64,000 nt of DNA from Limnohabitans sp. (GTDB lineage: Bacteria > Pseudomonadota > Gammaproteobacteria > Burkholderiales > Burkholderiaceae_C), in contig NZ_JAAVVW010000003.1 of assembly GCF_023910625.1 (NCBI RefSeq), positions 806,001 to 870,000 of the forward strand, given 5' to 3'. Below are positions 9,931-17,536 of the stretch, piece by piece; position 1 is the stretch's first letter, and each line of letters starts with the position of its first letter. The notes beneath the pieces were generated by a model, which was not told where the DNA came from, did no database searches, and saw only the letters and a list, made by a program, of their open reading frames with translations. Made by a program: the position numbers and the translations under genes.

Positions 9931-9980
9931 GTAATTTATTCAAAGCAGGTCCAGCTGTCAAGCGACAATACGGATTGACC

Positions 9981-11075
9981 ATGCTCAAGCCCCCCTCATT
10001 CCAGCCGCCACAGCTCGGCGCGTCAGGCCACCCGCGCCGGAGCCTGAGCGCCTCCCAGCACCAATTGCTGCACCACGTTTCGCGCTCGTTCGACCTGTCC
10101 ATCCGCCTTTTGCCGGGCGCACTGCAAGCCCCGGTGGCCATCGGCTACCTGCTGGCCCGCGCTACCGACACGGTGGCCGACACCACCGCCCTGCCCTTGA
10201 CGGAGCGCCAGGTCTTGCTGGACCTCATGGCGCAAACGATTGCCGCCCAGGCCACTTCGGCTGAAGAAAGCTGCGAGCTGTCCCGCCTGACCCAGGCCTT
10301 TGCCGCACAACAAACTGACCCGCATGAGCGCGCCCTGATGCTGGACTTGCCCCAATGTCTGCGGCTTTTGCACACTTTGTCAGAGGCCGACCAAACCAGC
10401 GTGCGCCAAGTGCTGCGCCACATCACCCAGGGCCAACAGCTGGACATGAACCGCTTTGGCCCAGGTCTTCAGGCATTGCAAACCGAAGCCGAACTGAGCG
10501 AATACACCTGGCTGGTGGCCGGTTGCGTGGGCGAGTTCTGGACCGAGCTGTGCGGACGCCACCTGCCCGGCTACAGCCTGCTGCCCCAGGCCGAGATGCT
10601 GCGCATCGGGCGCGAATACGGCATGGGACTGCAGCGCCTGAACATCGTTCGAGATGCCGGAGCGGACCTGGTTGCTGGGCGCTGCTACTGGCCGGAGGAG
10701 ACGCTCAGGCAGGCGGGCCTGAGCCCTGAACTTTTGGCTCAAGCCGCTGTCAACCCTGATGCTGACACCCTGCAAGCCCTGACCCCGCTCTACACCCAGT
10801 GGCTGGACCACACCCAAGCGCAACTGGCCGACGGCATGCGCTACGCCCTGGCGCTCAAGCCACTGCGCCTGCGCCTGGCCAGCGCCCTGCCAGCCCTGAT
10901 TGGTGCACGCACCTTGGCACTGCTGCGCCAGGCCGGACCAGCGGCCCTGAACCAGCGCATCAAAATGCCGCGCCACGAAGTGCGTGCCCTGCTCTGGCGC
11001 ATCGCACTGAGATGGGGCTCATGGGCTGTACTGAACCAGCAATTCCAAAAAATGTGTGGCGTGCCCCGCTCTTGA
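9981..11075 (+). CDS. Squalene/phytoene synthase family protein
   Basis: This family condenses two prenyl diphosphates head to head. The 364-residue protein has the opening SRSFDLSIRLLP and a first Asp-rich motif in the form DTVADT. The second motif region is LNIVRDAGADLVAGRCYWP, closer to ERG9-type squalene synthases than to HpnC. The start is taken as ATG 9981 rather than an in-frame TTG six bases upstream. It is followed by hpnD 31 bp downstream, so the two probably act in one isoprenoid route (squalene, hopanoid or carotenoid precursor). Exact product unknown. Confidence 0.85.
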   Translation: MLKPPSFQPPQLGASGHPRRSLSASQHQLLHHVSRSFDLSIRLLPGALQAPVAIGYLLARATDTVADTTALPLTERQVLLDLMAQTIAAQATSAEESCELSRLTQAFAAQQTDPHERALMLDLPQCLRLLHTLSEADQTSVRQVLRHITQGQQLDMNRFGPGLQALQTEAELSEYTWLVAGCVGEFWTELCGRHLPGYSLLPQAEMLRIGREYGMGLQRLNIVRDAGADLVAGRCYWPEETLRQAGLSPELLAQAAVNPDADTLQALTPLYTQWLDHTQAQLADGMRYALALKPLRLRLASALPALIGARTLALLRQAGPAALNQRIKMPRHEVRALLWRIALRWGSWAVLNQQFQKMCGVPRS

Positions 11076-11106
11076 ATCCCCCCTTTGGGTGCGAGAATCC
11101 CAGCCC

Positions 11107-11946
11107 ATGAGCCCGCAAGACTACGTCCAGCAAAAAGCCACCTCCTCGGGCAGCAGCTTTTATTACGCTTTCCTGTTCCTCCCTCCCGAGCGCCGCGCGG
11201 CCATCACCGCCTTTTATGCCTTCTGCCGTGAAGTGGACGACGTGGTCGATGAAATCAAAGACCCCAGCGTGGCGGCTGCCAAGCTCGGCTGGTGGCAAAC
11301 AGAAGTGCTACAAGCCTATGCTGGCCAGCCCAGCCACCCCGTCATGCACGCTCTGGTGCCCCTGGCCCCCACCTTCGGCATCGAAAGCCGCCACCTGATG
11401 GCCGTGATCGATGGCTGCCAGATGGACCTGAACCAAACCCGGTATCTGGACTTTGCTGGCCTCACAAAATATTGCCACTTGGTGGCGGGTGTGGTGGGCG
11501 AAATCGCCGCCCGCATCTTTGGCCAGACTGACGAGGCGACCACGGCCTATGCGCACAAACTGGGCCTGGCCTTTCAGATGACCAACATCATCCGCGACGT
11601 GGGCGAAGACGCCATGCGCGGGCGCATCTACCTGCCGCTCGATGAGCAGCAACGTTTTGGCGTCAAAGCCAACGAACTGATGCAGCGCGACTACTCAGAC
11701 CGCTTCACCGCGCTGATGAAGTTCCAGACCGAACGCGCCCACGCTCTGTACGACGAAGCTCTGGCCCTGCTGCCTGCGGCCGACCGCCGCGCCCAAAAAC
11801 CCGGCCTCATGATGGCCAGCATCTACCGCACCTTGCTGCGCGAGATCGAGGCATCGGGCTATCAGGTGCTGCACCAGCGCATAGCGCTGACGCCGCTGCG
11901 CAAGCTGTGGCTGGCGTGGAAGATGCAGGCGCTGGGGCGGTTTTGA
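11107..11946 (+). CDS. hpnD: Presqualene diphosphate synthase HpnD-like
   Basis: HpnD joins two farnesyl diphosphates to presqualene diphosphate for squalene and hopanoids. The 279-residue protein has the family start YVQQKATSSGSSFYYAF, the first Asp motif DDVVDE and the second NIIRDVGEDAMRGRIYLP. The start MSPQDY at 11107 fits the family N-terminus; an in-frame ATG at 11056 would overlap the preceding gene. No hpnE or hpnC follows. Instead a hipBA module lies immediately downstream, and a degenerate copy of this gene's 3' end recurs at about 13.67 kb. Confidence 0.9.
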   Translation: MSPQDYVQQKATSSGSSFYYAFLFLPPERRAAITAFYAFCREVDDVVDEIKDPSVAAAKLGWWQTEVLQAYAGQPSHPVMHALVPLAPTFGIESRHLMAVIDGCQMDLNQTRYLDFAGLTKYCHLVAGVVGEIAARIFGQTDEATTAYAHKLGLAFQMTNIIRDVGEDAMRGRIYLPLDEQQRFGVKANELMQRDYSDRFTALMKFQTERAHALYDEALALLPAADRRAQKPGLMMASIYRTLLREIEASGYQVLHQRIALTPLRKLWLAWKMQALGRF

Positions 11947-11966
11947 GCCGCCGCACATCCTTCACA

Positions 11967-13253
11967 TCAATCGGGTGAAACATTCGCATCGGTCATCGGC
12001 GCACTGAGCCTTTGAACCGTCAAAGCACAGCGCTGCTCAATCAGCACCACGATGCGCTCCACCACGGCATTCCCCAAATATCGGCTGCCACTGGCTTGCT
12101 GGAGTGCGCAGGCGGCACCGGGCAGTGCCTTGGCCAATTCCAAGATGCGTTTTCTGGCTGGGGATCTGGCCAAACCTGCGCTTTGCGCAAACTGCTCCCA
12201 ATGCCGTGCCTGAACTTCGCTGAACTTGTATTTGCTGCCAATTTTCATGGCCATCTTGGGCGTCAGCGCCGGATACACCGCCGTTGAGAGCAGGTCATAA
12301 AACGGTGCCAAAAAAGGCGTCTGGCCCGCGTACAACAGAGAGAAATTCTTGGCATGCGCATCGTGGTTGCCGACCAAGACATTGAAGATCACACCATCGA
12401 ACAAACGCAAAACGTGTGGAGCACTGGGGCGTGTGACACGGCGAACCAGATCGAAACACTGCGCCAGACCCGGTCCGCCTTCGTTCTGGTATTTCATTTC
12501 AGGCACTACGCCCAGCGACTGGCAAAAGTCTTCCTGATGCAGGCGCAACCTGCGGCCTTGTGTCTCCATGATTCGGTCATAGCGCTCGACCAGCAAGAAC
12601 GGGCGATTCAGCACAACATGAATTTGTGACTTCGCAGGCTTGAGTTGCATGGCCTCGGCCAGCGCCATGCAAAAACCCTCGTTGGTCACGCTGTCCTCCA
12701 CGGCATGAATCGGCGGCTTCAAGATGTGAGAGCTGGGTGTGCCGTTGCGCGGCAAGCCAATACGATGGCCATCAAAAACCACCGGCAGTTTGTCCTGAGC
12801 ACCGGCCAAAGACAGCCGCAACCCATCCTGACCCGCCAGCATGGGGCGACGCGGCAACTCATCCAGAATAACAACGACTTCTTCATCGCTCAGCCAGCGC
12901 ACATCTTTAGTGCCGGCGGCTGCAGGCAAAGTCTGCCCTCGTGCCAAAAAGGTCACGGCTCCTGCGCATTCGCCGCCGATGTGGTCCAGCAGCGCGAAAT
13001 CGTTCTGCCCTGAGATTTGCAAATGGCGTGCAAGCAGACGGCGCAATTGCCCTTCGGGCAACAGTCCTGCAAAAAAGGGACGCGTCATGTGATCGTCGAA
13101 AGGCTCGGCCTGAAGAGGCAAAGACAGGGACAACGCCACCGCATTCGGCTGCGCCAGCCAGCCAGGGGCATAGCCAAAACTCAGCCGCCCCTGCGCCAAG
13201 CTCAAGGTGCCCACACGGTCGGTAAACAGCCAGACATCCAGTTCATGCGCCAT
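11967..13253 (-). CDS. hipA: HipA-type serine/threonine kinase toxin
   Basis: HipA kinases phosphorylate targets such as glutamyl-tRNA synthetase and induce growth arrest; HipB neutralises them. At 428 residues it is full length. The N-subdomain 1 (DVWLFTDRVGTL) is followed by the loop SLAGAQDKLPV, which binds phosphate, the catalytic loop NHDAHAKNFS and the metal-binding DLLST. All key residues are present, so it is probably active. The start at 13253 has AAGG eight bases upstream and overlaps the end of hipB by 11 bp, giving tight translational coupling. Confidence 0.93.
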   Translation of the reverse strand: MAHELDVWLFTDRVGTLSLAQGRLSFGYAPGWLAQPNAVALSLSLPLQAEPFDDHMTRPFFAGLLPEGQLRRLLARHLQISGQNDFALLDHIGGECAGAVTFLARGQTLPAAAGTKDVRWLSDEEVVVILDELPRRPMLAGQDGLRLSLAGAQDKLPVVFDGHRIGLPRNGTPSSHILKPPIHAVEDSVTNEGFCMALAEAMQLKPAKSQIHVVLNRPFLLVERYDRIMETQGRRLRLHQEDFCQSLGVVPEMKYQNEGGPGLAQCFDLVRRVTRPSAPHVLRLFDGVIFNVLVGNHDAHAKNFSLLYAGQTPFLAPFYDLLSTAVYPALTPKMAMKIGSKYKFSEVQARHWEQFAQSAGLARSPARKRILELAKALPGAACALQQASGSRYLGNAVVERIVVLIEQRCALTVQRLSAPMTDANVSPD

Positions 13254-13509
13254 CGTCATGTCCTTCGCGTTTCGGCTCGGCAGCCAAAGCGGCTGCAGGC
13301 AAACCATTCAAGCTGAATTCACCACCCAATGCCTCAATGACCCGCAGCACCTGCGCCAGCCGCACCGTGGGCTTACCCGCCTCCAGCTCCACCACAAAGC
13401 GCACCCCCACCCCTGCGGCCAAGGCCAACTGCGGCTGCGTGAGTGCAAGCTGCTTGCGGGCGGTGCGGATGGCATCGCCCAATTGCTGAGATGAACGAAT
13501 ACTGGTCAT
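13243..13509 (-). CDS. hipB: HipB-type XRE antitoxin and repressor
   Basis: This 88-residue protein has an XRE helix-turn-helix over about residues 10-65 (LGDAIRTARKQLALTQPQLA then VGVRFVVELEAGKPTVRL). The C-terminal tail (EPKREGHDDGA) is short and polar, as in HipB proteins where it is degradable. It precedes hipA and overlaps it. Three matching inverted repeats lie directly upstream of its start, as expected for autorepression. Confidence 0.93.
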   Translation of the reverse strand: MTSIRSSQQLGDAIRTARKQLALTQPQLALAAGVGVRFVVELEAGKPTVRLAQVLRVIEALGGEFSLNGLPAAALAAEPKREGHDDGA

Positions 13510-13517
13510 GGTTTGCT

Positions 13518-13640
13518 AAATTTCCCGCTCAGGAAATTTTGCAACAAACCTCGATTCTTAGCAAGACATAATTCCCGAACGGGAAATTTTCTCTACTACA
13601 GGCACATACATCTACATTATTTCCCGTTCAGGAAATTTTT
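13518..13640. promoter_or_regulatory. Three HipB-type operators, TTCC-N6-GGAA, evenly spaced
   Basis: Three inverted repeats of the form TTTCCCGNNCRGGAAATTTT lie upstream of hipB. The TTCC/GGAA arms fall at 13522-13525/13532-13535, 13572-13575/13582-13585 and 13621-13624/13631-13634. Their centres are 50 and 49 bp apart, close to five helical turns, placing all three on the same face of the DNA. The first site begins 9 bp upstream of the hipB start codon. Cooperative binding by a HipBA complex is inferred from the known Escherichia coli system. Confidence 0.8.
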
Positions 13641-13670
13641 TAATCATTCGGCAACGTCTTACACGCGTTC

Positions 13671-13712
13671 GCGACGCTGCGCAAGCTGAGGTTGGCGTGG
13701 AAGGTTCAGGGG
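13671..13712 (+). repeat. Degenerate copy of the hpnD 3' end
   Basis: About 40 bp here match the hpnD 3' end near 11889-11930 with roughly six mismatches, including the exact 14-mer CGCTGCGCAAGCTG at 11894-11907 and 13675-13688. Translated, ATLRKLRLAWKVQG parallels TPLRKLWLAWKMQA. The copy is in the same orientation and lies on the far side of hipBA, so the toxin module is bracketed by direct repeats of the hpnD end. Confidence 0.7.
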
Positions 13713-13844
13713 GTGAGGAGTCGATGCTGTTTAACAGCATCTTGAATGCACTATCTCGATAAAAATTTAATGTTAAACAATAAATTTTTATTGCTTTAAT
13801 TCCATTTTTGAATTTCAATACCTTCTTTCACAAGGAGGCATGGC
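13713..13844. promoter_or_regulatory. AT-rich promoter region with palindrome upstream of the DUF2975 gene
   Basis: This AT-rich stretch holds two adjacent inverted repeats, TTTAA-TG-TTAAA (13766-13777) and CAATAAA-TT-TTTATTG (13778-13793). A strong Shine-Dalgarno AAGGAGG (13832-13838) lies six bases before the next start codon. The palindromes are candidate operators for the XRE regulator encoded in the same operon. No gene is seen in this stretch. Confidence 0.4.
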
Positions 13845-14411
13845 ATGAACACATCCACATCAATCACCTCGGCACACCACACCCAACTGCGGCGCAAAGT
13901 CGCCACGGTCATCTGGACTCTGAGAGTCTTGGGCAGCATCTACACATTCTGGGTGCTGCTTCACATTCTTCACCCCTTGCAAGACCCCTCGGAATTTCTG
14001 CACAAGGTCGGCAGTTATTGGCAACGCGATCTAAACGCTGGTGCGAGTTGGCAACTCGGCAGCGCCGTTGGCCTTAATCTGACCCTGTGGTTCCTGTTGT
14101 TGGCCGCTGTAATTTGTCTGTGGCAAGCCACCCAACATTTATTGCGCGACATGGGCTTGAGCACCATCAGCAGCAACTGGCTGCAACGCGGTGCCTGGGC
14201 GGGCTTGGGCTGCGCCGTGCTGGGCATTGCGACCCGCCCACTCTGGAGTTATCTGGTCACCTTGCACCTGCCACCGCAATCTCAGCTCTGGAATTGGGAA
14301 ATGCACCCCAGCGACTTGTTGGGCCTGTTGATTTGCGGCGTCTTGCTCATGCTGTCTTACCTGATGGCCTGGATGTCGGAAATCGCCGAAGAAAACAAGG
14401 CGTTTGTCTGA
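13845..14411 (+). CDS. DUF2975-type four-helix membrane protein
   Basis: This 188-residue inner-membrane protein has four hydrophobic segments, near residues 20-40, 68-90, 113-133 and 158-178, and a polar tail EIAEENKAFV typical of DUF2975 proteins. The function of the family is not known. It starts six bases after a strong AAGGAGG site. Its stop overlaps the start of an XRE regulator (ATGA-type overlap at 14409-14413), the usual pairing for this family, so membrane protein and regulator are probably one unit. Confidence 0.75.
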   Translation: MNTSTSITSAHHTQLRRKVATVIWTLRVLGSIYTFWVLLHILHPLQDPSEFLHKVGSYWQRDLNAGASWQLGSAVGLNLTLWFLLLAAVICLWQATQHLLRDMGLSTISSNWLQRGAWAGLGCAVLGIATRPLWSYLVTLHLPPQSQLWNWEMHPSDLLGLLICGVLLMLSYLMAWMSEIAEENKAFV

Positions 14412-14632
14412 TGACCATCATCGTTCAACTCGACCTGATGCTGGCCCGCCGCAAGATGCGCTCCCGCGATCTGGCCGCCGCTGTCGGCATCACCGAAGTC
14501 AACATTTCCCTGCTCAAGTCCGGCAAGGTCAAAGGCGTGCGCTTTGACACGCTGGAGCGCATCTGCGAAGTCTTGCAATGCCAACCGGGGGATTTGTTGG
14601 TTTATGAACCCCAGCCCCCGGAGTCCACATGA
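14411..14632 (+). CDS. Small XRE-family regulator (YozG-like)
   Basis: This is a 73-residue single-domain helix-turn-helix protein: VQLDLMLARRKMRSRDLAAA begins the fold, ITEVNISLLKSGKVKGVRF holds the recognition helix and LERICEVLQCQPGDLLVYEP completes it. It overlaps the upstream DUF2975 gene and the downstream lipoprotein gene, each by a few bases. It probably regulates this operon. Confidence 0.82.
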   Translation: MTIIVQLDLMLARRKMRSRDLAAAVGITEVNISLLKSGKVKGVRFDTLERICEVLQCQPGDLLVYEPQPPEST

Positions 14633-15429
14633 TCCGACTGCGCACCCTCGCACTCCTTTTGTCCTTGGTCCTCTTGAGTGGCTGCGGCATGCTGCACAGC
14701 GTGGCGCAAAGCGGCAAATTGCTGGCCCCTGAAAGTTTTGGCCTGATCCCGATCGCGCCCCATCTGTAGGCTGAAGTTGGGACCGATGAAGCCACGGGGG
14801 ATCGACTGCGCGCAGACATGGCCCGGGCCGAAGCGGCCGTCCGCATGGCCTACGGCAGCGTTAGCGCAAGCCCCACCGTGCACGCCTGCATCACCGAAAA
14901 ATGCTACGCCGCCTTGGGCGGGCGAGGCGAAATGGGCAAGGTTTTCGGCCAACGCATCCTGCTGTCGCCGCGTGGGTTGAACTGGCACTTTCTGGCACAC
15001 GAATGGTCACACGCAGAAATGAGCACACGCTTGACCCTGTTTGCGTGGAAACGCATGCCCCAGTGGTTTGACGAAGGTCTGGCCGTGGTCATCAGCGAAG
15101 CACCCGAGCATTCAGAAAACCACTGGCAATTTCTGATCAGCACCCGCATCCCCCGGCCCTCACGCGACGAGCTGCTGACCTACCAATCCTTGCAGCAATG
15201 GCTGGCTGGCGTTCACCGTTTTGGCGACGACAAAAACTTTGAACGCGTGGCCCAAGGCCAGCCCACCCTCAGCCCCGTCTATTCGGACGCCGGGCGCGAA
15301 GTGCGCCCCTGGCTGGCCCAAGTGGGCAGCCACGGCTTGTTGCACGTCATTCAGCAGATGAACGAGGGCGCGGACTTTGAAGCCGCATACACCCCACAAA
15401 CGCTAAGCCCATCAACACCAACTCCATAA
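14629..15429 (+). pseudogene. Lipoprotein with zinc-peptidase motif, interrupted by in-frame amber codon
   Basis: The frame opens at 14629 with a clear lipoprotein signal (LLLSLVLLSGC) and runs 46 codons to TAG at 14767. It then continues without frameshift through GCT GAA GTT for another 220 codons. The downstream part carries HFLAHEWSHAEM, an HExxH zinc-peptidase motif (HEWSH), and WFDEGLAVVIS, which supplies a downstream Glu. Without readthrough, only an internal start at ATG 14818 could make the catalytic part, and it would lack export. Most likely a recent nonsense mutation; a sequencing error or suppression cannot be excluded. Confidence 0.75.
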
Positions 15430-15433
15430 AACC

Positions 15434-15449
15434 GTATCCCAATTGATAC
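15434..15449. promoter_or_regulatory. Operator-like inverted repeat of the RelE/HigB-type module
   Basis: GTATC (15434-15438) and GATAC (15445-15449) form an inverted repeat with a 6-nt spacer, ending 8 bp before the toxin start. It overlaps a possible -10 (GATACAAT). Autorepression by the toxin-antitoxin complex is the expected role. Confidence 0.45.
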
Positions 15450-15457
15450 AATGAGCC

Positions 15458-15754
15458 GTGAAGACGATTTACACCACCGAAGTCTTTGATCTGTGGTTTG
15501 AGTCCTTGAAGGACAGACAAACTGCCAGACGCATTCAGACCAGCATCGATCGTGCCGAAGAAGGCAACTTCGGGGATCACAAGGCTGTGGGTGAGGGCGT
15601 ATCCGAAATGCGAATTCACCATGGCCCTGGCTTTCGCGTGTATTTCACACAGCGCGGTATGGAAATCGTGATTCTTCTGGCCGGGGGCGACAAATCCAGT
15701 CAAACCCAAGACATTGCAACGGCGCACGAACTCGCTCGCCAATTGAAGGAGTAA
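15458..15754 (+). CDS. RelE/ParE-superfamily toxin (HigB-like addiction module killer)
   Basis: This 98-residue protein resembles the Gp49/HigB-like killer proteins. It has an alpha-beta fold with EVFDLWFESLKDRQTARRI near the N-terminus and core strands VSEMRIHHGPGFRVYFTQRG and IVILLAGGDKSSQ. The start is GTG at 15458. It precedes its antitoxin by only 4 bp, the toxin-first order typical of the higBA class. Such toxins usually cleave mRNA on the ribosome. Confidence 0.88.
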   Translation: MKTIYTTEVFDLWFESLKDRQTARRIQTSIDRAEEGNFGDHKAVGEGVSEMRIHHGPGFRVYFTQRGMEIVILLAGGDKSSQTQDIATAHELARQLKE

Positions 15755-15758
15755 GGAG

Positions 15759-16061
15759 ATGAGCACACTCAAGCTGCGCAAATGGGACAGCGCCGAACAC
15801 CTCAAAACCGAGGAAGACATGGCACTTTATCTGGAAGCTTGCCTGCAAGAAGCTGGAGACGATGCCGCCTTCATTGCCAAGGCGCTGGGCCACATCGCCC
15901 GCGCCAAAGGCATGTCTCAACTGTCACGCGACACGGGGCTGGGCCGGGAAAGTCTCTACAAAGCGCTTTCTGGAGAGGGCAACCCAAGTTTTGCGACGAT
16001 CTTGAAAGTTACCTCGGCCTTGGGTATTCGGCTGCACGCGCTGCCGGCACAAACCACCTAA
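15759..16061 (+). CDS. HigA-like antitoxin (addiction module antidote protein)
   Basis: This 100-residue antitoxin has an N-terminal segment likely to contact the toxin (LRKWDSAEHLKTEEDMALYL). It is followed by an XRE-type helix-turn-helix from about residue 40 (ALGHIARAKGMSQLSRDTGL, recognition part RESLYKALSGEGNPSF). It is translated directly after the toxin and is expected to repress the pair through the upstream GTATC/GATAC site. Confidence 0.88.
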   Translation: MSTLKLRKWDSAEHLKTEEDMALYLEACLQEAGDDAAFIAKALGHIARAKGMSQLSRDTGLGRESLYKALSGEGNPSFATILKVTSALGIRLHALPAQTT

Positions 16062-16101
16062 GACATAAGCCTGACGAATGCTCGCGTCACGGCCACATCC
16101 T

Positions 16102-16752
16102 TCAAGGCAACGCCCGAACGCGCTTTTGCGCCTCGCGCTCCATACAAGCGTGCAGCCAGCCTGACACCGCCGGGTATTGCGCCAGCAAGCCCGGGGCCGG
16201 GCGAATCCAGTTGGCCACGCTGGCCACACACACATCGGCCACGGTGAAACGATTGGCCGCCAAATGCGCCTGGCCTTGAGCGTGTTGGGCTTGCAAATGC
16301 GCCTCCAGCACGGCCAGCGGCACCTTCAAGCGGTTTTCGGCTTGCTCGGCCAACTCCGGTTTGCGCTGGTCGGCGGGCATGGCCATGCGGTGCATCAGCA
16401 CGGTGAGCGCGTCTTTTTCCAGCTCGGTCACCGTCCAGAAACTCCAGCGCAGGACTTCGGCTTCTTCGCGGGGTGTGGCGGGGGTGATCGACTGGCCATT
16501 GGGCTGGCCATGCACGCGGACGATGTAGAGGGCGCAGGCCATGCTTTCCCACACGGTGACGGTGCCTTCGGGGCGTTCGTCACACACCACAGGAATGTGG
16601 CCATTGGGGTTGAGCGCCAAAAATTCGGGTGTGCGTGTCGCGCCCGCTTTGTAGGTCATGGCGATGTGCTCAAAGGGCACGCCCAACTCCAATGCAGCCC
16701 ACAAAGGCCGTGCAGCGCGGGATGCGCTGATGCCATAAATTTTCAAAGTCAT
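16102..16752 (-). CDS. Glutathione S-transferase family protein
   Basis: This 216-residue cytosolic protein begins with a thioredoxin-like domain (MTLKIYGISASRAARPLWAA). The glutathione-site region LNPNGHIPVVCD and ESMACALYI follow, and then an all-helical C-terminal domain (FTVADVCVASVANW). The start at 16752 is preceded by GGAGACAGAG, a good ribosome-binding site. The potential catalytic residue is the Ser in the ISASRAARP stretch. Substrate unknown. Confidence 0.88.
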   Translation of the reverse strand: MTLKIYGISASRAARPLWAALELGVPFEHIAMTYKAGATRTPEFLALNPNGHIPVVCDERPEGTVTVWESMACALYIVRVHGQPNGQSITPATPREEAEVLRWSFWTVTELEKDALTVLMHRMAMPADQRKPELAEQAENRLKVPLAVLEAHLQAQHAQGQAHLAANRFTVADVCVASVANWIRPAPGLLAQYPAVSGWLHACMEREAQKRVRALP

Positions 16753-16809
16753 CTCTGTCTCCTGATATTCGAATAGCTCAGGCCTCATGTCGGGGCTGAA
16801 GCCGCCGAC

Positions 16810-17517
16810 CTAAGCGACGTAATCAGGCCAGCTGGCGCACAGCGCGTGCAAGTCTCGCACTTCCAGGTGCGGCCGGGTGTCGCCGTGGGTCCAGTCGTGG
16901 CCTTCGCGGTTGAGCCAGGCCACCTGCATGCCTGCGGCCAATGCGCCCACGCAGTCGGCGTGCGCATCGTCGCCAATGTGCAGCACCTCGTGGGTCTGCA
17001 CGCCCGCTGCCGCCGCGCCAGCCACAAAAATGCGCAAGTCCGGCTTGGCCACCCCCAAAGACTGGGCGCTCACGCTGGCGTGAAAGTGCTGGCCAATGCC
17101 CACGCGGTGGACATCGGCATTGCCATTGGACAGCGCAACGATCGGGTACTTGGCGCTCCAAAAAACCAGCGCAGGCAAGGCGTCGTCAAACAGGTCCACC
17201 TGCTGGCGCTCGGCAAAAAACACCTCAAAAGCGGCCTCCGCCAAGTGCACCGGGTCACCGGCTTGCTGCAACAAGGCGCGTATCGACTGCAGTCGCAAAA
17301 ACGACAAGTCGTGCGCCCGATCGGCATGGCGGGCATTGACCTCGGCGCGAACCGCCTGCTTCAACGCCAAGTCGGCCGACAAGGCCGCCGTCCCCGGCGC
17401 ATGGTCAGACAGCCAAGCCTGCAAAACAGCCTCGGCACGGCCAATCGTGGGCCAAACGGGCCACAAGGTGTCGTCCAAATCAAGAGAAATGGCTTTGATT
17501 TTTGAAATGTCAATCAT
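16810..17517 (-). CDS. HAD-superfamily hydrolase
   Basis: This 235-residue phosphatase-like protein shows motif I SLDLDDTLWPVWP (nucleophile Asp and acid Asp), motif II VALSNGN, a Lys in VAKPDLRIF and motif IV HIGDDAHADCVGA. The cap lies between residues 20 and 90. The substrate is not evident. It is divergent from hemH with only 19 bp between the start codons, so the two promoters overlap the coding regions. Confidence 0.85.
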   Translation of the reverse strand: MIDISKIKAISLDLDDTLWPVWPTIGRAEAVLQAWLSDHAPGTAALSADLALKQAVRAEVNARHADRAHDLSFLRLQSIRALLQQAGDPVHLAEAAFEVFFAERQQVDLFDDALPALVFWSAKYPIVALSNGNADVHRVGIGQHFHASVSAQSLGVAKPDLRIFVAGAAAAGVQTHEVLHIGDDAHADCVGALAAGMQVAWLNREGHDWTHGDTRPHLEVRDLHALCASWPDYVA

Positions 17518-17536
17518 GGTGGTGGGAGAATACCGC

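Noticed and set aside
13612-13818. Possible 68-residue minus-strand protein upstream of hipB
   Set aside because: It runs through the third HipB operator and the hpnD-end copy, has no ribosome site and shows no family resemblance.
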